DNA of 64,000 nt from Cystobacter fuscus (GCF_002305875.1 NZ_CP022098.1:8184001-8248000); one strand, 5' to 3'. Numbered from the stretch's first letter, positions 48,577 through 58,017 are shown. A program made the numbers and translations. The notes: a model not told the origin generated them from the letters alone.

Positions 48577-49908
48577 GTGTCCCTTCCGTCGTGCCGGCTC
48601 GCCGGCATCATCGCCTGTCTGTCCTTGTCCCTCCCGCTGTCCGCGTCCGCGCAGGAGCCGGCCGCGCCTCCCCCCTCTTCCCCGGAGACCCCTGCCCCCT
48701 CCGAGGACCCGGGGCTGTCCGCCGACGACTTGAAGGACATCGAGTCGGCGCTCGGCCAGGACGCCGCTACCGCCGCCCAGGAGGGCACGCCCCCCGCCGC
48801 GACCACTCCCCCCGCCAGTTCCAATCCCAGTGGGGTGGTGATCAGCCCGAGCAACATCAACTTCCGCGGACTGGAGCTGTCCTTCATCCTCGACGTGGCG
48901 GGAGCCGCCTTCAGCTCGAAGGAGCCCCTGCAGTCGGGCGGGCATGATCCCACCGCCAACGGCTTCAACCTCCAGCAGTTGGAGATGTCGTTGAACACGG
49001 CGGTGGATCCCTACTTCCGCTTCACCGGCAACATCGTCTTCAGCCAGTTCGGCGTCGAGGTGGAGGAGGCGTACGCCGCCACCACCGCCCTGCCCGCCAA
49101 CCTCCAGCTGCGCGCCGGCCAGTTCCTCACCCTCTTCGGCCGGCTCAACTCCACCCACCCACATAGCTGGGACTTCGTGGACCAGCCCTTCGCACTCGGC
49201 CGCGTCTTCGGCGGTGAAGGCAACCGCGGACTGGGCGTGGAGGCCTCCTGGCTCGCGCCGCTGCCCTGGTTCCTGGAAGTCGTGGGCTCCGTCACCGATG
49301 CCAGCGGCGGGAGCACCGCGCGCAGCTTCCTCGGCGCCGGGGGCGGAGGAGTCAGCTCACCGCTCGACTTCCAGTTCACCGGCGCGGTGAAGCAGTTCTT
49401 CCCGCTGAGTGATGAGCTGTCGCTCGTCTGGGGCCTGTCAGCCGCGGATGGGCCCACCCCCACCGGCTACCGCAACCGCGCCGACGTGTTCGGCACCGAC
49501 GTGTACCTCAAGTACCGGCCCCTCTCCGGAGGCAACTCCACCATCGTGGCCCTCCAGGGCGAGCTGTTCTACCGGCGCCGGCAGGTGCCCCAGGACGTCA
49601 TCTCGGATCTCAGCGGCTACGGCCAGGTCCTCTGGCGCTTCTCCCAGCGGTGGGCCGCCGCCGGCCGCTACGAGTTCGGCACTCCCGCGCGCAACCTCGC
49701 GGGCGCCATCGCCAACGACGCACTCGATCCCGACTGGACCGCCAACCGCCAGCGCATCTCGGCCAACGTCACCTTCTGGCCCACCGAGTTCTCCCGCCTG
49801 CGCCTGCAAGCCGCCACGGACCTCGTCGGCTGGCGGGAGCGTCCGGACACCTCGGTCTTCCTCGCACTCGAAGTGGTGATGGGCGCGCACGGCGCTCACG
49901 CCTTCTGA
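48577..49908 (+). CDS. Outer-membrane porin-like protein of the metal-uptake operon
   Basis: A protein of 443 residues. GTG start with ribosome site gaggag and a signal peptide (IIACLSLSLPLSASAQ). A Pro-rich spacer (about 26-85) precedes a barrel domain with porin-like strands: QLEMSLNTAVDPYFRFTGNIVF, NLQLRAGQFLTLFGRLNSTHPHSWDFVDQP and VYLKYRPL. The THPHSWDF element is often seen in barrels next to zinc/manganese ABC transporters. It probably passes the metal across the outer membrane. Confidence 0.8.
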   Translation: MSLPSCRLAGIIACLSLSLPLSASAQEPAAPPPSSPETPAPSEDPGLSADDLKDIESALGQDAATAAQEGTPPAATTPPASSNPSGVVISPSNINFRGLELSFILDVAGAAFSSKEPLQSGGHDPTANGFNLQQLEMSLNTAVDPYFRFTGNIVFSQFGVEVEEAYAATTALPANLQLRAGQFLTLFGRLNSTHPHSWDFVDQPFALGRVFGGEGNRGLGVEASWLAPLPWFLEVVGSVTDASGGSTARSFLGAGGGGVSSPLDFQFTGAVKQFFPLSDELSLVWGLSAADGPTPTGYRNRADVFGTDVYLKYRPLSGGNSTIVALQGELFYRRRQVPQDVISDLSGYGQVLWRFSQRWAAAGRYEFGTPARNLAGAIANDALDPDWTANRQRISANVTFWPTEFSRLRLQAATDLVGWRERPDTSVFLALEVVMGAHGAHAF

Positions 49909-49934
49909 ATCCCCTTCCCGCACTGGAGCCCTCG

Positions 49935-50861
49935 ATGAGCCCCTTCCGATTCCTCGCGGCCCTGAGCGCCGCCCTCTGCTGCCTGCTGTCCCTTCCCGCC
50001 CGCGCCGACCTGAAGGTGGTCGCCACGCTGCCCGACCTCGCCGCGCTCGCCAAGGCCGTGGGCGGCGAGCACGTCCAGGTCACCGCCATGGCGCTGTCCA
50101 CCCAGGATCCCCACTTCGTGGACGCCAGGCCCAATCTGGCGCTCGAGCTCAACCGCGCCGATCTGCTGCTCTCCGTCGGCCTGGAGCTGGAGATCGGCTG
50201 GTTGCCCACGCTCCAGAATGGCGCGCGCAATCAGCGCATCCTCTCCAGCGGTCCCGGCTTCCTGGACGTGTCCCAGTTCGTCGTCAACAAGCGCGAGGTG
50301 CCCCAGACCCCCACGGATCGCAGCAATGGCGACGTGCACCCGGGCGGCAACCCGCACTATCTCTATGACCCGAACGTCGGCCTCGCGGTCGCCCAGGGGA
50401 TCGCCGAGAAGATGATCGCCCTGGATGCGAAGAACGCGGAGGCCTACCGCGCCAACCTGACAAAGTTCACCGACGAGCTGAAGAAGGCCATCCCCGCCTG
50501 GCAGCAGCGGCTGGCCGGACTCAAGGGCACGCCCGTCGTCGCCTACCACCGGACCACGGCCTACCTGTCCGCGTGGCTGGGCTTCGACACCATCGCCTAC
50601 CTCGAGCCCAAGCCCGGCATCCCGCCCACGCCCGCCCACGTGGCCCAGGTGCTCGCACAGGCCCGCCAGCGCAAGGCGCGGATGGTGCTGCGCGAGGAGT
50701 ACTACCCCGCCAGCACCTCCAAGCTGGTGGCGGATAAAATCCCCGCTCCCCTCGTCGTCCTCCCGGGCGGCACCAACTTCCGGGGAGGAGAGACGTACCT
50801 CCAGCACATCGAGGACCTGGTGACCCGGCTGGAGAAGGGCCTGAAGGGCCAGGGGAGCTGA
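49935..50861 (+). CDS. Metal ABC transporter substrate-binding protein (ZnuA-like)
   Basis: A protein of 308 residues with a signal peptide ending PARADLKVVATLPDLAALAKAVGG. Cluster A-I motifs are present: QDPHFVDARP (first His), GNPHYLYDP (second His), VVAYHRTTAYL (third His) and a C-terminal acidic ligand region VLREEYYPASTSK. There is no long His-rich loop. It delivers zinc or manganese to the permease encoded downstream. Confidence 0.92.
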   Translation: MSPFRFLAALSAALCCLLSLPARADLKVVATLPDLAALAKAVGGEHVQVTAMALSTQDPHFVDARPNLALELNRADLLLSVGLELEIGWLPTLQNGARNQRILSSGPGFLDVSQFVVNKREVPQTPTDRSNGDVHPGGNPHYLYDPNVGLAVAQGIAEKMIALDAKNAEAYRANLTKFTDELKKAIPAWQQRLAGLKGTPVVAYHRTTAYLSAWLGFDTIAYLEPKPGIPPTPAHVAQVLAQARQRKARMVLREEYYPASTSKLVADKIPAPLVVLPGGTNFRGGETYLQHIEDLVTRLEKGLKGQGS

Positions 50862-50864
50862 ACC

Positions 50865-51695
50865 ATGCGCCGCTCCCTCCTCCTCGTGTGGGGCCTCGCC
50901 CTCGGTGGCTGTGCCTGGGAGCCCGGCCAGGGCTTCGCCGTCGTCGAGCCCTCCGTGCGCGTCGCCTACGAGCCCCTCGCCTCCCGCGCCGCGAGCGACG
51001 GCTACCAACGCTTGAGCTCGGACTACCAGGTGCGCCTGGACTCGGCCTCCATGCGGCTGTCCGGCATCGAGCTGCTCGCCAGCGCCTCGGGTTCGGGCTC
51101 GGGCACGACGTTCGACCCGTCCCGCCCGCCTCCGGGCTACTCGCTGTGCCACGGCGGCCACTGCCACCGCGACGACGGCGCCCTCATTCCCTATGAGCAG
51201 ATAGCCGCGGAGATGGGAGGCGGAGGCGGCACGAGCGCCGTGGTGACACTCGCCACGGAAGGGCCGTTGGATCTGCTCGCCCCCGAGACGCGCACGATGG
51301 CATGCGCACCCGAGTGCGCACTGCCCCAGACCCAGGTGTCCCAGGGCCGTTGGTCGGTGGCGTCCCTGCGGCTCGTGGGCACCGTGCGCGACTCGCGCGT
51401 CCCCGCGCGCTTCCAGGGCGAGCGCCCCTTCGTGCTGGAGCTCCCCACCGATACGACCACGGACGCCCCCGTGGCGATCCTCACCGGCGCGGTGGACCTG
51501 CCCTCGGACCGTACGACCCCGCCCGAGGCGAAGCTGCGCCTGGACCTGGTGCTCACCGCCGCGCTGTTCGACCCGGTGGACTGGGGCACGCTCGTGAAGG
51601 ACGACCGGATGGAGTTCGACAACAACGCACGCACGGCCCTGGTGGAGCGGCTGTCCCAGCTCAAGCCCCAAGCGGAGGTGTCCCGTGGAGAATGA
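50865..51695 (+). CDS. Unrecognised lipoprotein with a CHGGHCH motif
   Basis: A 276-residue lipoprotein (lipobox LALGGC) encoded three bases after the binding protein and overlapping the ATPase gene by 11 bases. A region around residue 90 has SLCHGGHCHRDDGALIPYEQI, a compact potential metal site of two Cys and three His. The rest is beta-rich with two more cysteines (MACAPECALP). It is an integral part of the operon and could hand metal to the binding protein. No known family is recognised. Confidence 0.8.
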   Translation: MRRSLLLVWGLALGGCAWEPGQGFAVVEPSVRVAYEPLASRAASDGYQRLSSDYQVRLDSASMRLSGIELLASASGSGSGTTFDPSRPPPGYSLCHGGHCHRDDGALIPYEQIAAEMGGGGGTSAVVTLATEGPLDLLAPETRTMACAPECALPQTQVSQGRWSVASLRLVGTVRDSRVPARFQGERPFVLELPTDTTTDAPVAILTGAVDLPSDRTTPPEAKLRLDLVLTAALFDPVDWGTLVKDDRMEFDNNARTALVERLSQLKPQAEVSRGE

Positions 51696-52500
51696 GCCCG
51701 TGGTGGCGGAGACGGAGCACAAGCACTCGCACGAGCACACGAAGGACGTGATCCTGTGCTGCGAGGATCTGGTGATCGGCTACGACGGCAAGCCGATGCT
51801 GCCGCCCGTGGACTTCCAGGTGCGTCGGGGCACCTTCCTGGCGGTCATCGGCCGCAACGGCTCGGGCAAGAGCACGTGGTTCAAGACGTTGCTGGGCCTC
51901 CTGCCGCCAGTGTCCGGCCGGGTGTACCGCTCCAGCCCGCATGTGAAGAGCGCGTACGTGCCACAGACCTCGGGCATCGACGCGCTGCTGCCCGTGCGCG
52001 CGGGGGAGCTGGTGCGCTGGGGGCGGATCTCCGGGTGGAACTTCCTCTGGCCCTTCGGCGCACGGGGGGATCGACGCGCGGTGGAGCGGGCGCTGGACAC
52101 CGCCGGGGCCCTGCCCATCGCCCACCGCCCCTACCGCGAGCTGTCCGAGGGACAGAAGCAGCGCGCCCTGCTCGCGCGCGTGCTCGCCACCGAGGCGGAC
52201 CTGGTGCTGCTCGACGAGCCCACGGCCGCCATGGACGCGGTGGCCGAGCGCGAGACGATGAAGCGCCTGGCGGAGCTGGCGCATGAGCATGGGCTCGCGG
52301 TGGTGGTGGTGAGTCACGACCTGCGCGTGGCCGCCGAGTCCGCCGATCAGCTCCTCTTCGTGGATCGGGAGACCAGCTCCGTGGTCCTGGGCGACGCGGA
52401 CACGGTCTTCTGCCATCCTGCCTTCCGCCGCCAGTACGGCGACGAGTACTGCCCCCGTCATCCGCCCTCAGGACATCCCCGTGGACCCACAGTCGGTTAG
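51685..52500 (+). CDS. Metal ABC transporter ATPase (ZnuC-like)
   Basis: A protein of 271 residues; GTG start overlapping the upstream gene. Walker A is GRNGSGKST, the signature is LSEGQKQR, Walker B is LVLLDEPTAAMD, and the switch His is in VVVVSHDL. An N-terminal extension contains HKHSHEH, a possible metal-sensing tail not standard in the family. It energises the permease encoded next. Confidence 0.93.
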   Translation: MENEPVVAETEHKHSHEHTKDVILCCEDLVIGYDGKPMLPPVDFQVRRGTFLAVIGRNGSGKSTWFKTLLGLLPPVSGRVYRSSPHVKSAYVPQTSGIDALLPVRAGELVRWGRISGWNFLWPFGARGDRRAVERALDTAGALPIAHRPYRELSEGQKQRALLARVLATEADLVLLDEPTAAMDAVAERETMKRLAELAHEHGLAVVVVSHDLRVAAESADQLLFVDRETSSVVLGDADTVFCHPAFRRQYGDEYCPRHPPSGHPRGPTVG

Positions 52501-53356
52501 TCCCTCCTCCTGGGCCCAGTTCTGGGACGCCTACGAGCTGTTCCGCGATCCCATGCTGTGCGCGCTCATCGCCGGCAGCGTGCTCGGCTTCCTGGGCGTC
52601 TACGTGGTGTTGCGGCGCATGGTGTTCGTCAGCGCCGCGGTGACGCAGTCGGCGGGCCTGGGCGTGGCGCTCGCCTTCTACGCGGAGATCCACCTGGGCA
52701 TGCACGTGGATCCCACGCTGGGCGCGGTGGCGCTCGCGCTGGTGGCCACGATGCTGTTGATGATGGATCCGGCGCGGCTGCGGCTCACGCGGGAGAGCCT
52801 GCTCGGCCTGGCCTATGCGTTCACCGGCGGCGCGGCCATCCTCGTGGGCGATCGCATCTCCCAGGAGGCCCATGACATCCAGGGCATCCTCTTCGGCACG
52901 GCGGTGCTCGTGGAGCGCCCCCAACTGCTCGCGGTCGCGTGGGCGGGCGCCCTCATCCTCTTCATCCACCTGTGGTGGTTCCGCGGCCTCACCTTCGCCA
53001 GCTTCGATCGCATCGGCGCGCACGTGCAGGGGCTGCCGGTGCGCATGCTCGACGCGGTGTTGATGATCTCCATCGGCCTGATGGTGGGCGTGTCGGCGCG
53101 GGCACTCGGCGCGCTGCCGGTGTTCGCCTTCTCCATCCTCTCGGCGCTCGCCGCGCTGATGCTGGACCTGCGCCTGCCATGGACCTTCCTGTTGTCCACG
53201 CTCGCGGGCGCCATCTCGGGACTGGGCGGCTACCTCTTCGCCTACTTCTACAACTTCCCCGTGGGAGGCTCGCAGACGGTGCTCGCGACCGCGATCGTGG
53301 CGCTGGCCTTCGGGGTGCGCGGCGTGAAGCAGTTCGTCACCCGCTCCCGGGGCTGA
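52481..53356 (+). CDS. Metal ABC transporter permease (ZnuB/TroC family)
   Basis: A 291-residue integral membrane protein with about eight helices (ALIAGSVLGFLGVYVVLRRMVF, MLDAVLMISIGLMVGVSARALG, FLLSTLAGAISGLGGYLFAYF). The GTG start overlaps the ATPase gene by 20 bases. SAAVTQSAGLGVALAFY is the conserved family loop. Last gene of the operon, which carries all core parts of a zinc/manganese importer. Confidence 0.92.
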   Translation: MDPQSVSPSSWAQFWDAYELFRDPMLCALIAGSVLGFLGVYVVLRRMVFVSAAVTQSAGLGVALAFYAEIHLGMHVDPTLGAVALALVATMLLMMDPARLRLTRESLLGLAYAFTGGAAILVGDRISQEAHDIQGILFGTAVLVERPQLLAVAWAGALILFIHLWWFRGLTFASFDRIGAHVQGLPVRMLDAVLMISIGLMVGVSARALGALPVFAFSILSALAALMLDLRLPWTFLLSTLAGAISGLGGYLFAYFYNFPVGGSQTVLATAIVALAFGVRGVKQFVTRSRG

Positions 53357-53368
53357 GGCTCCGGGCGC

Positions 53369-53917
53369 TCAGCGCACCGCGGCGGAGATCTTCTTGAACT
53401 CGGGGGCGTCCGCGCTCCCGAGCAGATCGAAGAGCGCCAGTTCCACGGTGAGCAGGCGAGCGCCCACGTCGCGGCACGCCTCCAGGCCCACGCGCCGGTC
53501 CTCGGGGTGGCGCGAGAGCACCGCGTCCGCGCAGACGAACGGCGTGAAGCCCCGCTCCACCAGCGCGCGCACCGTCTGGAAGACACACACGTGGGTCTCC
53601 ATGCCCACGACCAGCACCTGCTCGCGGGCGCCGAGCCCCATCACCACGTCGGGCACGCAGGCGCTGAACTCCCGCTTCTCCACGGCGGAGAAGTCGCCCA
53701 GGCGCGCCTTCACCAGGGAGTGCGTGGACCCCAGGCCCTTGGGGTACTGCTCGGTGACGAGCACGGGCAGCGCCAACGCCCGGGCGCCCTCGATGGCGGC
53801 GTTGACGCGGTTGAGCATCCGCTCGAGCGCGTCGTTCGCCATGGCGCCGCACAGCCGCTCCTGGACATCGACGACGAGGAGCGAGGTTCGATCCCTCTGG
53901 AGCCGGAAGGTGGGCAT
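53369..53917 (-). CDS. Isochorismatase-family hydrolase
   Basis: A protein of 182 residues from the ATG at 53917. The cysteine-hydrolase triad is visible: Asp in SLLVVDVQERL, Lys in VTEQYPKGLGST and the nucleophile in GMETHVCVFQT. It belongs to the YcaC-like branch that acts on small amides. The substrate is not predictable. It is convergent with the permease gene. Confidence 0.9.
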   Translation of the reverse strand: MPTFRLQRDRTSLLVVDVQERLCGAMANDALERMLNRVNAAIEGARALALPVLVTEQYPKGLGSTHSLVKARLGDFSAVEKREFSACVPDVVMGLGAREQVLVVGMETHVCVFQTVRALVERGFTPFVCADAVLSRHPEDRRVGLEACRDVGARLLTVELALFDLLGSADAPEFKKISAAVR

Positions 53918-54012
53918 GGGCCCCGTGTCTCCCCGAGCCCCACCCCAACCGTCAAGCATCCCGAGATTCAAGGGCCGGGTGATTGACGACCCCCAGACGC
54001 GTGACCAATGTC

Positions 54013-54420
54013 ATGGAGATGAAGGGACACGCTCGCCAACTGATGACCGCGCCCGTGAAGTCCGTATTCCTGGATACTCCGCTCTCGGAGGTCGCCCTGC
54101 TGCTGGCCGATGCCCACATCGCCGGCACACCGGTGACGGACGACGAGGGGCGCGTGTTGGGCATCATCAGCGAGCCCGACATCCTCAATGCGCTCCTGGC
54201 GGACCAGCCGCTGGACACCACGGCGCGCGAGCTGATGACCTCGCCCGTATACACGGTGAACGAATTCGAGACCACCGACGAGGTGATGGCGCTCTTTCGC
54301 AAGCATGGCGTCCACCACCTGCCCGTGGTGCGTGAGGAGCAACTGCTGGGCATCATCACGCCCGCGGACGTCATCCGCTACCTCGCGAGGGATCTCGACG
54401 AGCCGCCCCGGGTGGGTTGA
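54013..54420 (+). CDS. Two-CBS-domain protein
   Basis: A protein of about 135 residues consisting of a CBS pair (RQLMTAPVKSVFLDTPLSEV to ILNALL and RELMTSPVYTVNEFETTDEV to VIRYLA). CBS pairs bind adenine nucleotides and regulate partners; no effector domain is fused. The start is uncertain (GTG 54001, ATG 54013 or ATG 54019), with no clear ribosome site. The TTG further upstream is less likely. Confidence 0.88.
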   Translation: MEMKGHARQLMTAPVKSVFLDTPLSEVALLLADAHIAGTPVTDDEGRVLGIISEPDILNALLADQPLDTTARELMTSPVYTVNEFETTDEVMALFRKHGVHHLPVVREEQLLGIITPADVIRYLARDLDEPPRVG

Positions 54421-54461
54421 GGGCGAGACAGGGAGGCGCCCTCGCGGTATGGGAGGGCGCG

Positions 54462-55310
54462 ATGAGCGAACCTCTGCGACTGGATGACTGGGGCGGCGAT
54501 GGCCCCGTGCTGCACTTCGCGCATGCCAATGGCTTCCCGCCGGGCAGCTACCGCAAGTTCCTCCAGACCCTCACGCCCCGCGCGCACGTGCTCACCCAGC
54601 AAAGCCGCTGGCTCGTGCCGGGAATGCATCCCCGGTCCCTGCGCAACTGGGAAGACCTGGCCGACGATCTCGCCGGAGCCCTGCTCGCCCGGGGGCTGTC
54701 GGGCGTGGTCGGCGTGGGGCACAGCATGGGCGGCGTGGCCACGATGATCGCCGCGGCGAAGCACCCGGGGCTCTTCCGGGGCGTGGTGATGTTGGATCCC
54801 GTGCTGTTCACGGGTGGACCCGCCCTGTTCTTCCAGGTGATCGGGCTGCTCGGACTGGCCGGCCGCGTGCCTCCGGCCAGCCTCGCCCACCGGCGCCGCG
54901 AGCAGTGGAATTCGCGCGAGGAGGCCGCCACGAGCTACCGCAAGAAGGCCCTCTTCCGGCACTTCGATCCCGACTGCTTCCAGGACTACCTCACCCATGG
55001 CCTCACGGACGTCCCCGGCGGAGGGATGCGGCTCACCATCCCCACGGCCTGGGAGGCGCGCGTCTTCGAGACGGCCCCCCACTCCCCGTGGCGGTGGTTG
55101 CGCGAGGTGAAGGAGCCGATGCTCGTGCTGCGCGCCCAGGACTCGGACACGCTCACCCCCGCGGCCCTGGCCCGGGTGCGCCGCACACGCCCCGAGGTCG
55201 AGACCGGGGAGATGCCCGGCACCCACCTCTTCCCGCTGGAACGGCCCGAGGCGTGTGGCCAGCGCCTCCAGGCCTTCCTCGACAGGGTGGGTGTGCCCCC
55301 GCCGGCCTGA
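54462..55310 (+). CDS. Alpha/beta hydrolase
   Basis: A protein of 282 residues. The oxyanion region is HFAHANGFPPGSY, the nucleophile Ser is in GVGHSMGG, the acid is probably in LRAQDSDTLTP and the His in GTHLFPLE. No lipase lid or named family is obvious. It is cytosolic and the substrate is unknown. It starts 42 bases after the CBS gene and may share its transcript. Confidence 0.9.
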   Translation: MSEPLRLDDWGGDGPVLHFAHANGFPPGSYRKFLQTLTPRAHVLTQQSRWLVPGMHPRSLRNWEDLADDLAGALLARGLSGVVGVGHSMGGVATMIAAAKHPGLFRGVVMLDPVLFTGGPALFFQVIGLLGLAGRVPPASLAHRRREQWNSREEAATSYRKKALFRHFDPDCFQDYLTHGLTDVPGGGMRLTIPTAWEARVFETAPHSPWRWLREVKEPMLVLRAQDSDTLTPAALARVRRTRPEVETGEMPGTHLFPLERPEACGQRLQAFLDRVGVPPPA

Positions 55311-55319
55311 GCGCGCGGC

Positions 55320-57002
55320 TCAGCACGAAGCGTTGGCCGCTTCTCCCCCACCGAGCTCCACCCGCTCCGCGCGGAAGATCCGGGCGCGTTGGATCTCCGA
55401 CAGGTGGGCATCCGCTCCCCGCCAGCACTCCAGGCACGAGGCGAGCGCCCGGGCCGCCGCGTCCCGATCTCCCCGAGCGACGTGCACCTCGGCCAGCAGG
55501 AGCCAGGCATGTCCGCTGCCGGGCCGCTCCTTCACGAGCGACTCGGCCAGCTCGATCGCCTTGTCCGCGCGGCCGGCGCGGATCCGGGCGCGGGCGAGCG
55601 TCTCGCGGGCCTGACGGGAGAATGGAGCGGGGCCCGCCCCGCGCAGCCGGCGCTCCAGGCGCATGGTGCGGATGAGCGTGGCCTCGGCGCGAGCGGAATC
55701 TCCCTGCCGGGACTCCAGCGCGCCGCGCAGCTCGCACCCGGCCAGCTCCACCACCCGGGAGACATCCCGTGGGCACAGCAGGCGACCATCGCCCTTGCGC
55801 TCCTCCGCGAGCGACAGGCCCAGCGCGTCGAGTGCCTCGCACGCGCGCTCCGCCTCGGTGAGCTTGCCCAGCTCCAGGGCACGCAGGCCGCGGGCATACG
55901 TCTCCATGCCGCGCAACAGCACCTGCTCGGCCGGACGTGAGCCCTCGGGCAGCTCCACGCGCAGCTCCGCCGCCGCGCGCCAGAAACCAAAGCGCAGGTG
56001 CAGGCCGGAGAGCGCGCCCGCGGAGAACACGAGCGACTGTCCGAGCTGCGGCGTCACCTCTTCCACCCGGGCCCGCAGGCGGCGCGCCCACCCCTGGGCC
56101 TCGCCGTAGCGCCCCGCGTCGGCGCACGCCTGGACGAGCAGGCGCAGCGCCTGGCCCGCCACGGACGCGGCGGCGCCAGGAATGCCCTCCTGCTGGAGCC
56201 AGGCGTCCTCCACCGCCACCGCCGCCTCCAGCGTCTCGCGGGCATCGTGGGTGTGGCCGGTGCGCAGCAGGAGCCGGCCGGCGCTCAACAGGGCCGTGCC
56301 CACCTGGGGAACGAGCAGTCGCAGGCGGCGCGCGCTCTCCACCGCCTCACCGGGGCGCGCGCTCTCCTCCATCAACTGCACCCAGGCATGGTGCACCCCT
56401 TCGTGGTGCGGGTGCGTGCGCAGCAGCTCGCGCACGAGCGCCTGCGCATAGGGCTGGCCCGGCCCGGGACGCCCATCCGGCTCGTACCCGTCCGCGAGGA
56501 AGCCCGCGAGCAACAGCCGGGCCTCGGCGTCCTCGGGGAAGCGGTCGATGAGGCCCTCCATCTCGCGCACGAAACCATGGCGGCCGTTGGCGGGGCCCTT
56601 GTCGGCCAGGAAGGTGGCCGCGACGATGTAGCGCTGCTCCGCGTCCGTCACGCCCTCGCTGAGCGCGAGCGCCCGGTGGATGGCCTCCGCGCGCGCCGTG
56701 GCGCACCGGGCGCCGGCCCCTCGCGTCAGCGCCAGACCCCACCAGGCCATGGCCAGCTCCGGATCCCTCCGAGCGGCCTCCGCGAAGGCCCGCCGCGACT
56801 CGCTCCGCCAGCCCAGGTGCAGCAGGCGCAGCCCTTGATCGAAGAAGGCCTGGGCCAGGGGCTCGCGGGTGCTCACCGGGATGTGCGCGCGCCCCAGGCC
56901 CTCGCGAAGACGGGGGGCGGGCAGCTCCAGGTCCGGAATCTCGTCCCAGGGAGAGATGGGGAAGAGAGCGGGTTCCTCGGCTCGAAGGTATCGCGCCAAC
57001 AT
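55320..57002 (-). CDS. TPR-repeat protein
   Basis: A 560-residue soluble protein from the ATG of MLARYLRAEEPALFP. Tandem helical repeats of TPR type fill most of the length (AFFDQGLRLLHLGWRSESRRAF, AMAWWGLALTRGAG, RLLLAGFLADGYEP, HAWLLLAEVHVARGDRDAA). Spacing of W/L/G/A positions fits TPR. There is no signal peptide or catalytic domain. It lies 11 bases downstream of the next gene on the same strand, so the two are co-expressed. Partner unknown. Confidence 0.82.
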   Translation of the reverse strand: MLARYLRAEEPALFPISPWDEIPDLELPAPRLREGLGRAHIPVSTREPLAQAFFDQGLRLLHLGWRSESRRAFAEAARRDPELAMAWWGLALTRGAGARCATARAEAIHRALALSEGVTDAEQRYIVAATFLADKGPANGRHGFVREMEGLIDRFPEDAEARLLLAGFLADGYEPDGRPGPGQPYAQALVRELLRTHPHHEGVHHAWVQLMEESARPGEAVESARRLRLLVPQVGTALLSAGRLLLRTGHTHDARETLEAAVAVEDAWLQQEGIPGAAASVAGQALRLLVQACADAGRYGEAQGWARRLRARVEEVTPQLGQSLVFSAGALSGLHLRFGFWRAAAELRVELPEGSRPAEQVLLRGMETYARGLRALELGKLTEAERACEALDALGLSLAEERKGDGRLLCPRDVSRVVELAGCELRGALESRQGDSARAEATLIRTMRLERRLRGAGPAPFSRQARETLARARIRAGRADKAIELAESLVKERPGSGHAWLLLAEVHVARGDRDAAARALASCLECWRGADAHLSEIQRARIFRAERVELGGGEAANASC

Positions 57003-57013
57003 GGTGTTCCTCC

Positions 57014-57622
57014 TCACACCCCGACGAGCGGGGTCAACGATGCGTTCACGACCGGGCGCTCCAGCCCGTCCACCTTCGCGGCGAACCGCCGCCACGCCGC
57101 CGCCAACCCCTCCCCGGGCACCGACGGCGCCTTGCGCAGCGCCGCGATGCACTCCCGCCGCCACTCGGGGCCCAACAACGCCCCCACCCACTCCTCGTGT
57201 CCGGCCAGCCACCGCGCGACCGCCACCACCGCGGCGCGCGCGAGGGAGCACTCGTCCGCGGTGTCCGGCACCCGGGGGACGCCGAGGTCCATCGAGTTGA
57301 AGAGCGGGCGTTCCAGGCGCCGCTCGTCCACCAGCAGGGGGGTGAAACCGGAGCGAGGGACATAGACACAGCCCTCCGCGCTCCGGCACAGCACGCCAAA
57401 GCCCCACAACGTGAGGGCCCCTCCTCCGTCCAGCGCGGTGCCGTAGGCGCTGGTGCCCTGCTGTCCCGCCGGGCGGCGCTCGCGGGAGAGGCCCCGGCGC
57501 AGCAGCAGGTTGTCCGGGTGGAGCACGTCCCGCCCGAGGCACCACATGGAGAGGTCGAACAACCGCTCGCCCTCGCGCCGCACGTCGTGCGGCAGTACGT
57601 GGAGAGAAGAAGAGGAGCCCAT
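57014..57622 (-). CDS. Conserved hypothetical protein, partner of the TPR gene
   Basis: A soluble protein of 202 residues. No family is recognised. The N-terminal half has GERLFDLSMWCLGRDVLHPDNLLLRRGL and the middle a beta-rich ALTLWGFGVLCRSAEGCVYVPRSG. The C-terminal half is helical (AAVVAVARWLAGHEEWVGALLG). It lies immediately upstream of the TPR gene and is probably translated with it. Confidence 0.7.
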   Translation of the reverse strand: MGSSSSLHVLPHDVRREGERLFDLSMWCLGRDVLHPDNLLLRRGLSRERRPAGQQGTSAYGTALDGGGALTLWGFGVLCRSAEGCVYVPRSGFTPLLVDERRLERPLFNSMDLGVPRVPDTADECSLARAAVVAVARWLAGHEEWVGALLGPEWRRECIAALRKAPSVPGEGLAAAWRRFAAKVDGLERPVVNASLTPLVGV

Positions 57623-57633
57623 GGTGCGTGTCC

Positions 57634-58017
57634 TCAGCTCGCCTTGGCCTTGGCCGCCGCGCCCTTCTGGGCGGCGACCTCACCGAACAGCGCCTGGAAC
57701 GTCACCGCCGCGCCGCCCTTCTTGCTCACCACGGCGTTCACGGCGCGCACCAGCTTGCCGCGCACCTTGGGCGGCAGGGGCCGGTCCTCGATGGCGGCGT
57801 GCACCTGCTGCTCGCTCACGCCGCGACCGCTCTTCGGCTTGCCGATGCCCAGCTCCGCGTATGGCTTGCCCTGCTTCTCCTTGTCGCGCCGCTTGTCGGA
57901 GCGCTGCTTGACCAGCTTGCGGTCCTCGTCCGAGCGCGCCTCGAGCTGCGAGGACAGTCGCACCAACGTCCGGGGCTCGAGCTGCTGCGCATCCAGGAAT
58001 TGCTTGAAGGTACCCAT
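57634..58017 (-). CDS. Small basic protein of unknown function
   Basis: A 127-residue, Lys/Arg-rich protein. The N-terminus has FLDAQQLEPRTLVRLSSQLEAR, then a very basic stretch (LVKQRSDKRRDKEKQGKPY), and a C-terminal helix pair with an Ala/Lys tail (QKGAAAKAKAS). It could bind nucleic acid. It lies 11 bases upstream of the 57014 gene, making a three-gene run with it and the TPR gene. Confidence 0.65.
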   Translation of the reverse strand: MGTFKQFLDAQQLEPRTLVRLSSQLEARSDEDRKLVKQRSDKRRDKEKQGKPYAELGIGKPKSGRGVSEQQVHAAIEDRPLPPKVRGKLVRAVNAVVSKKGGAAVTFQALFGEVAAQKGAAAKAKAS

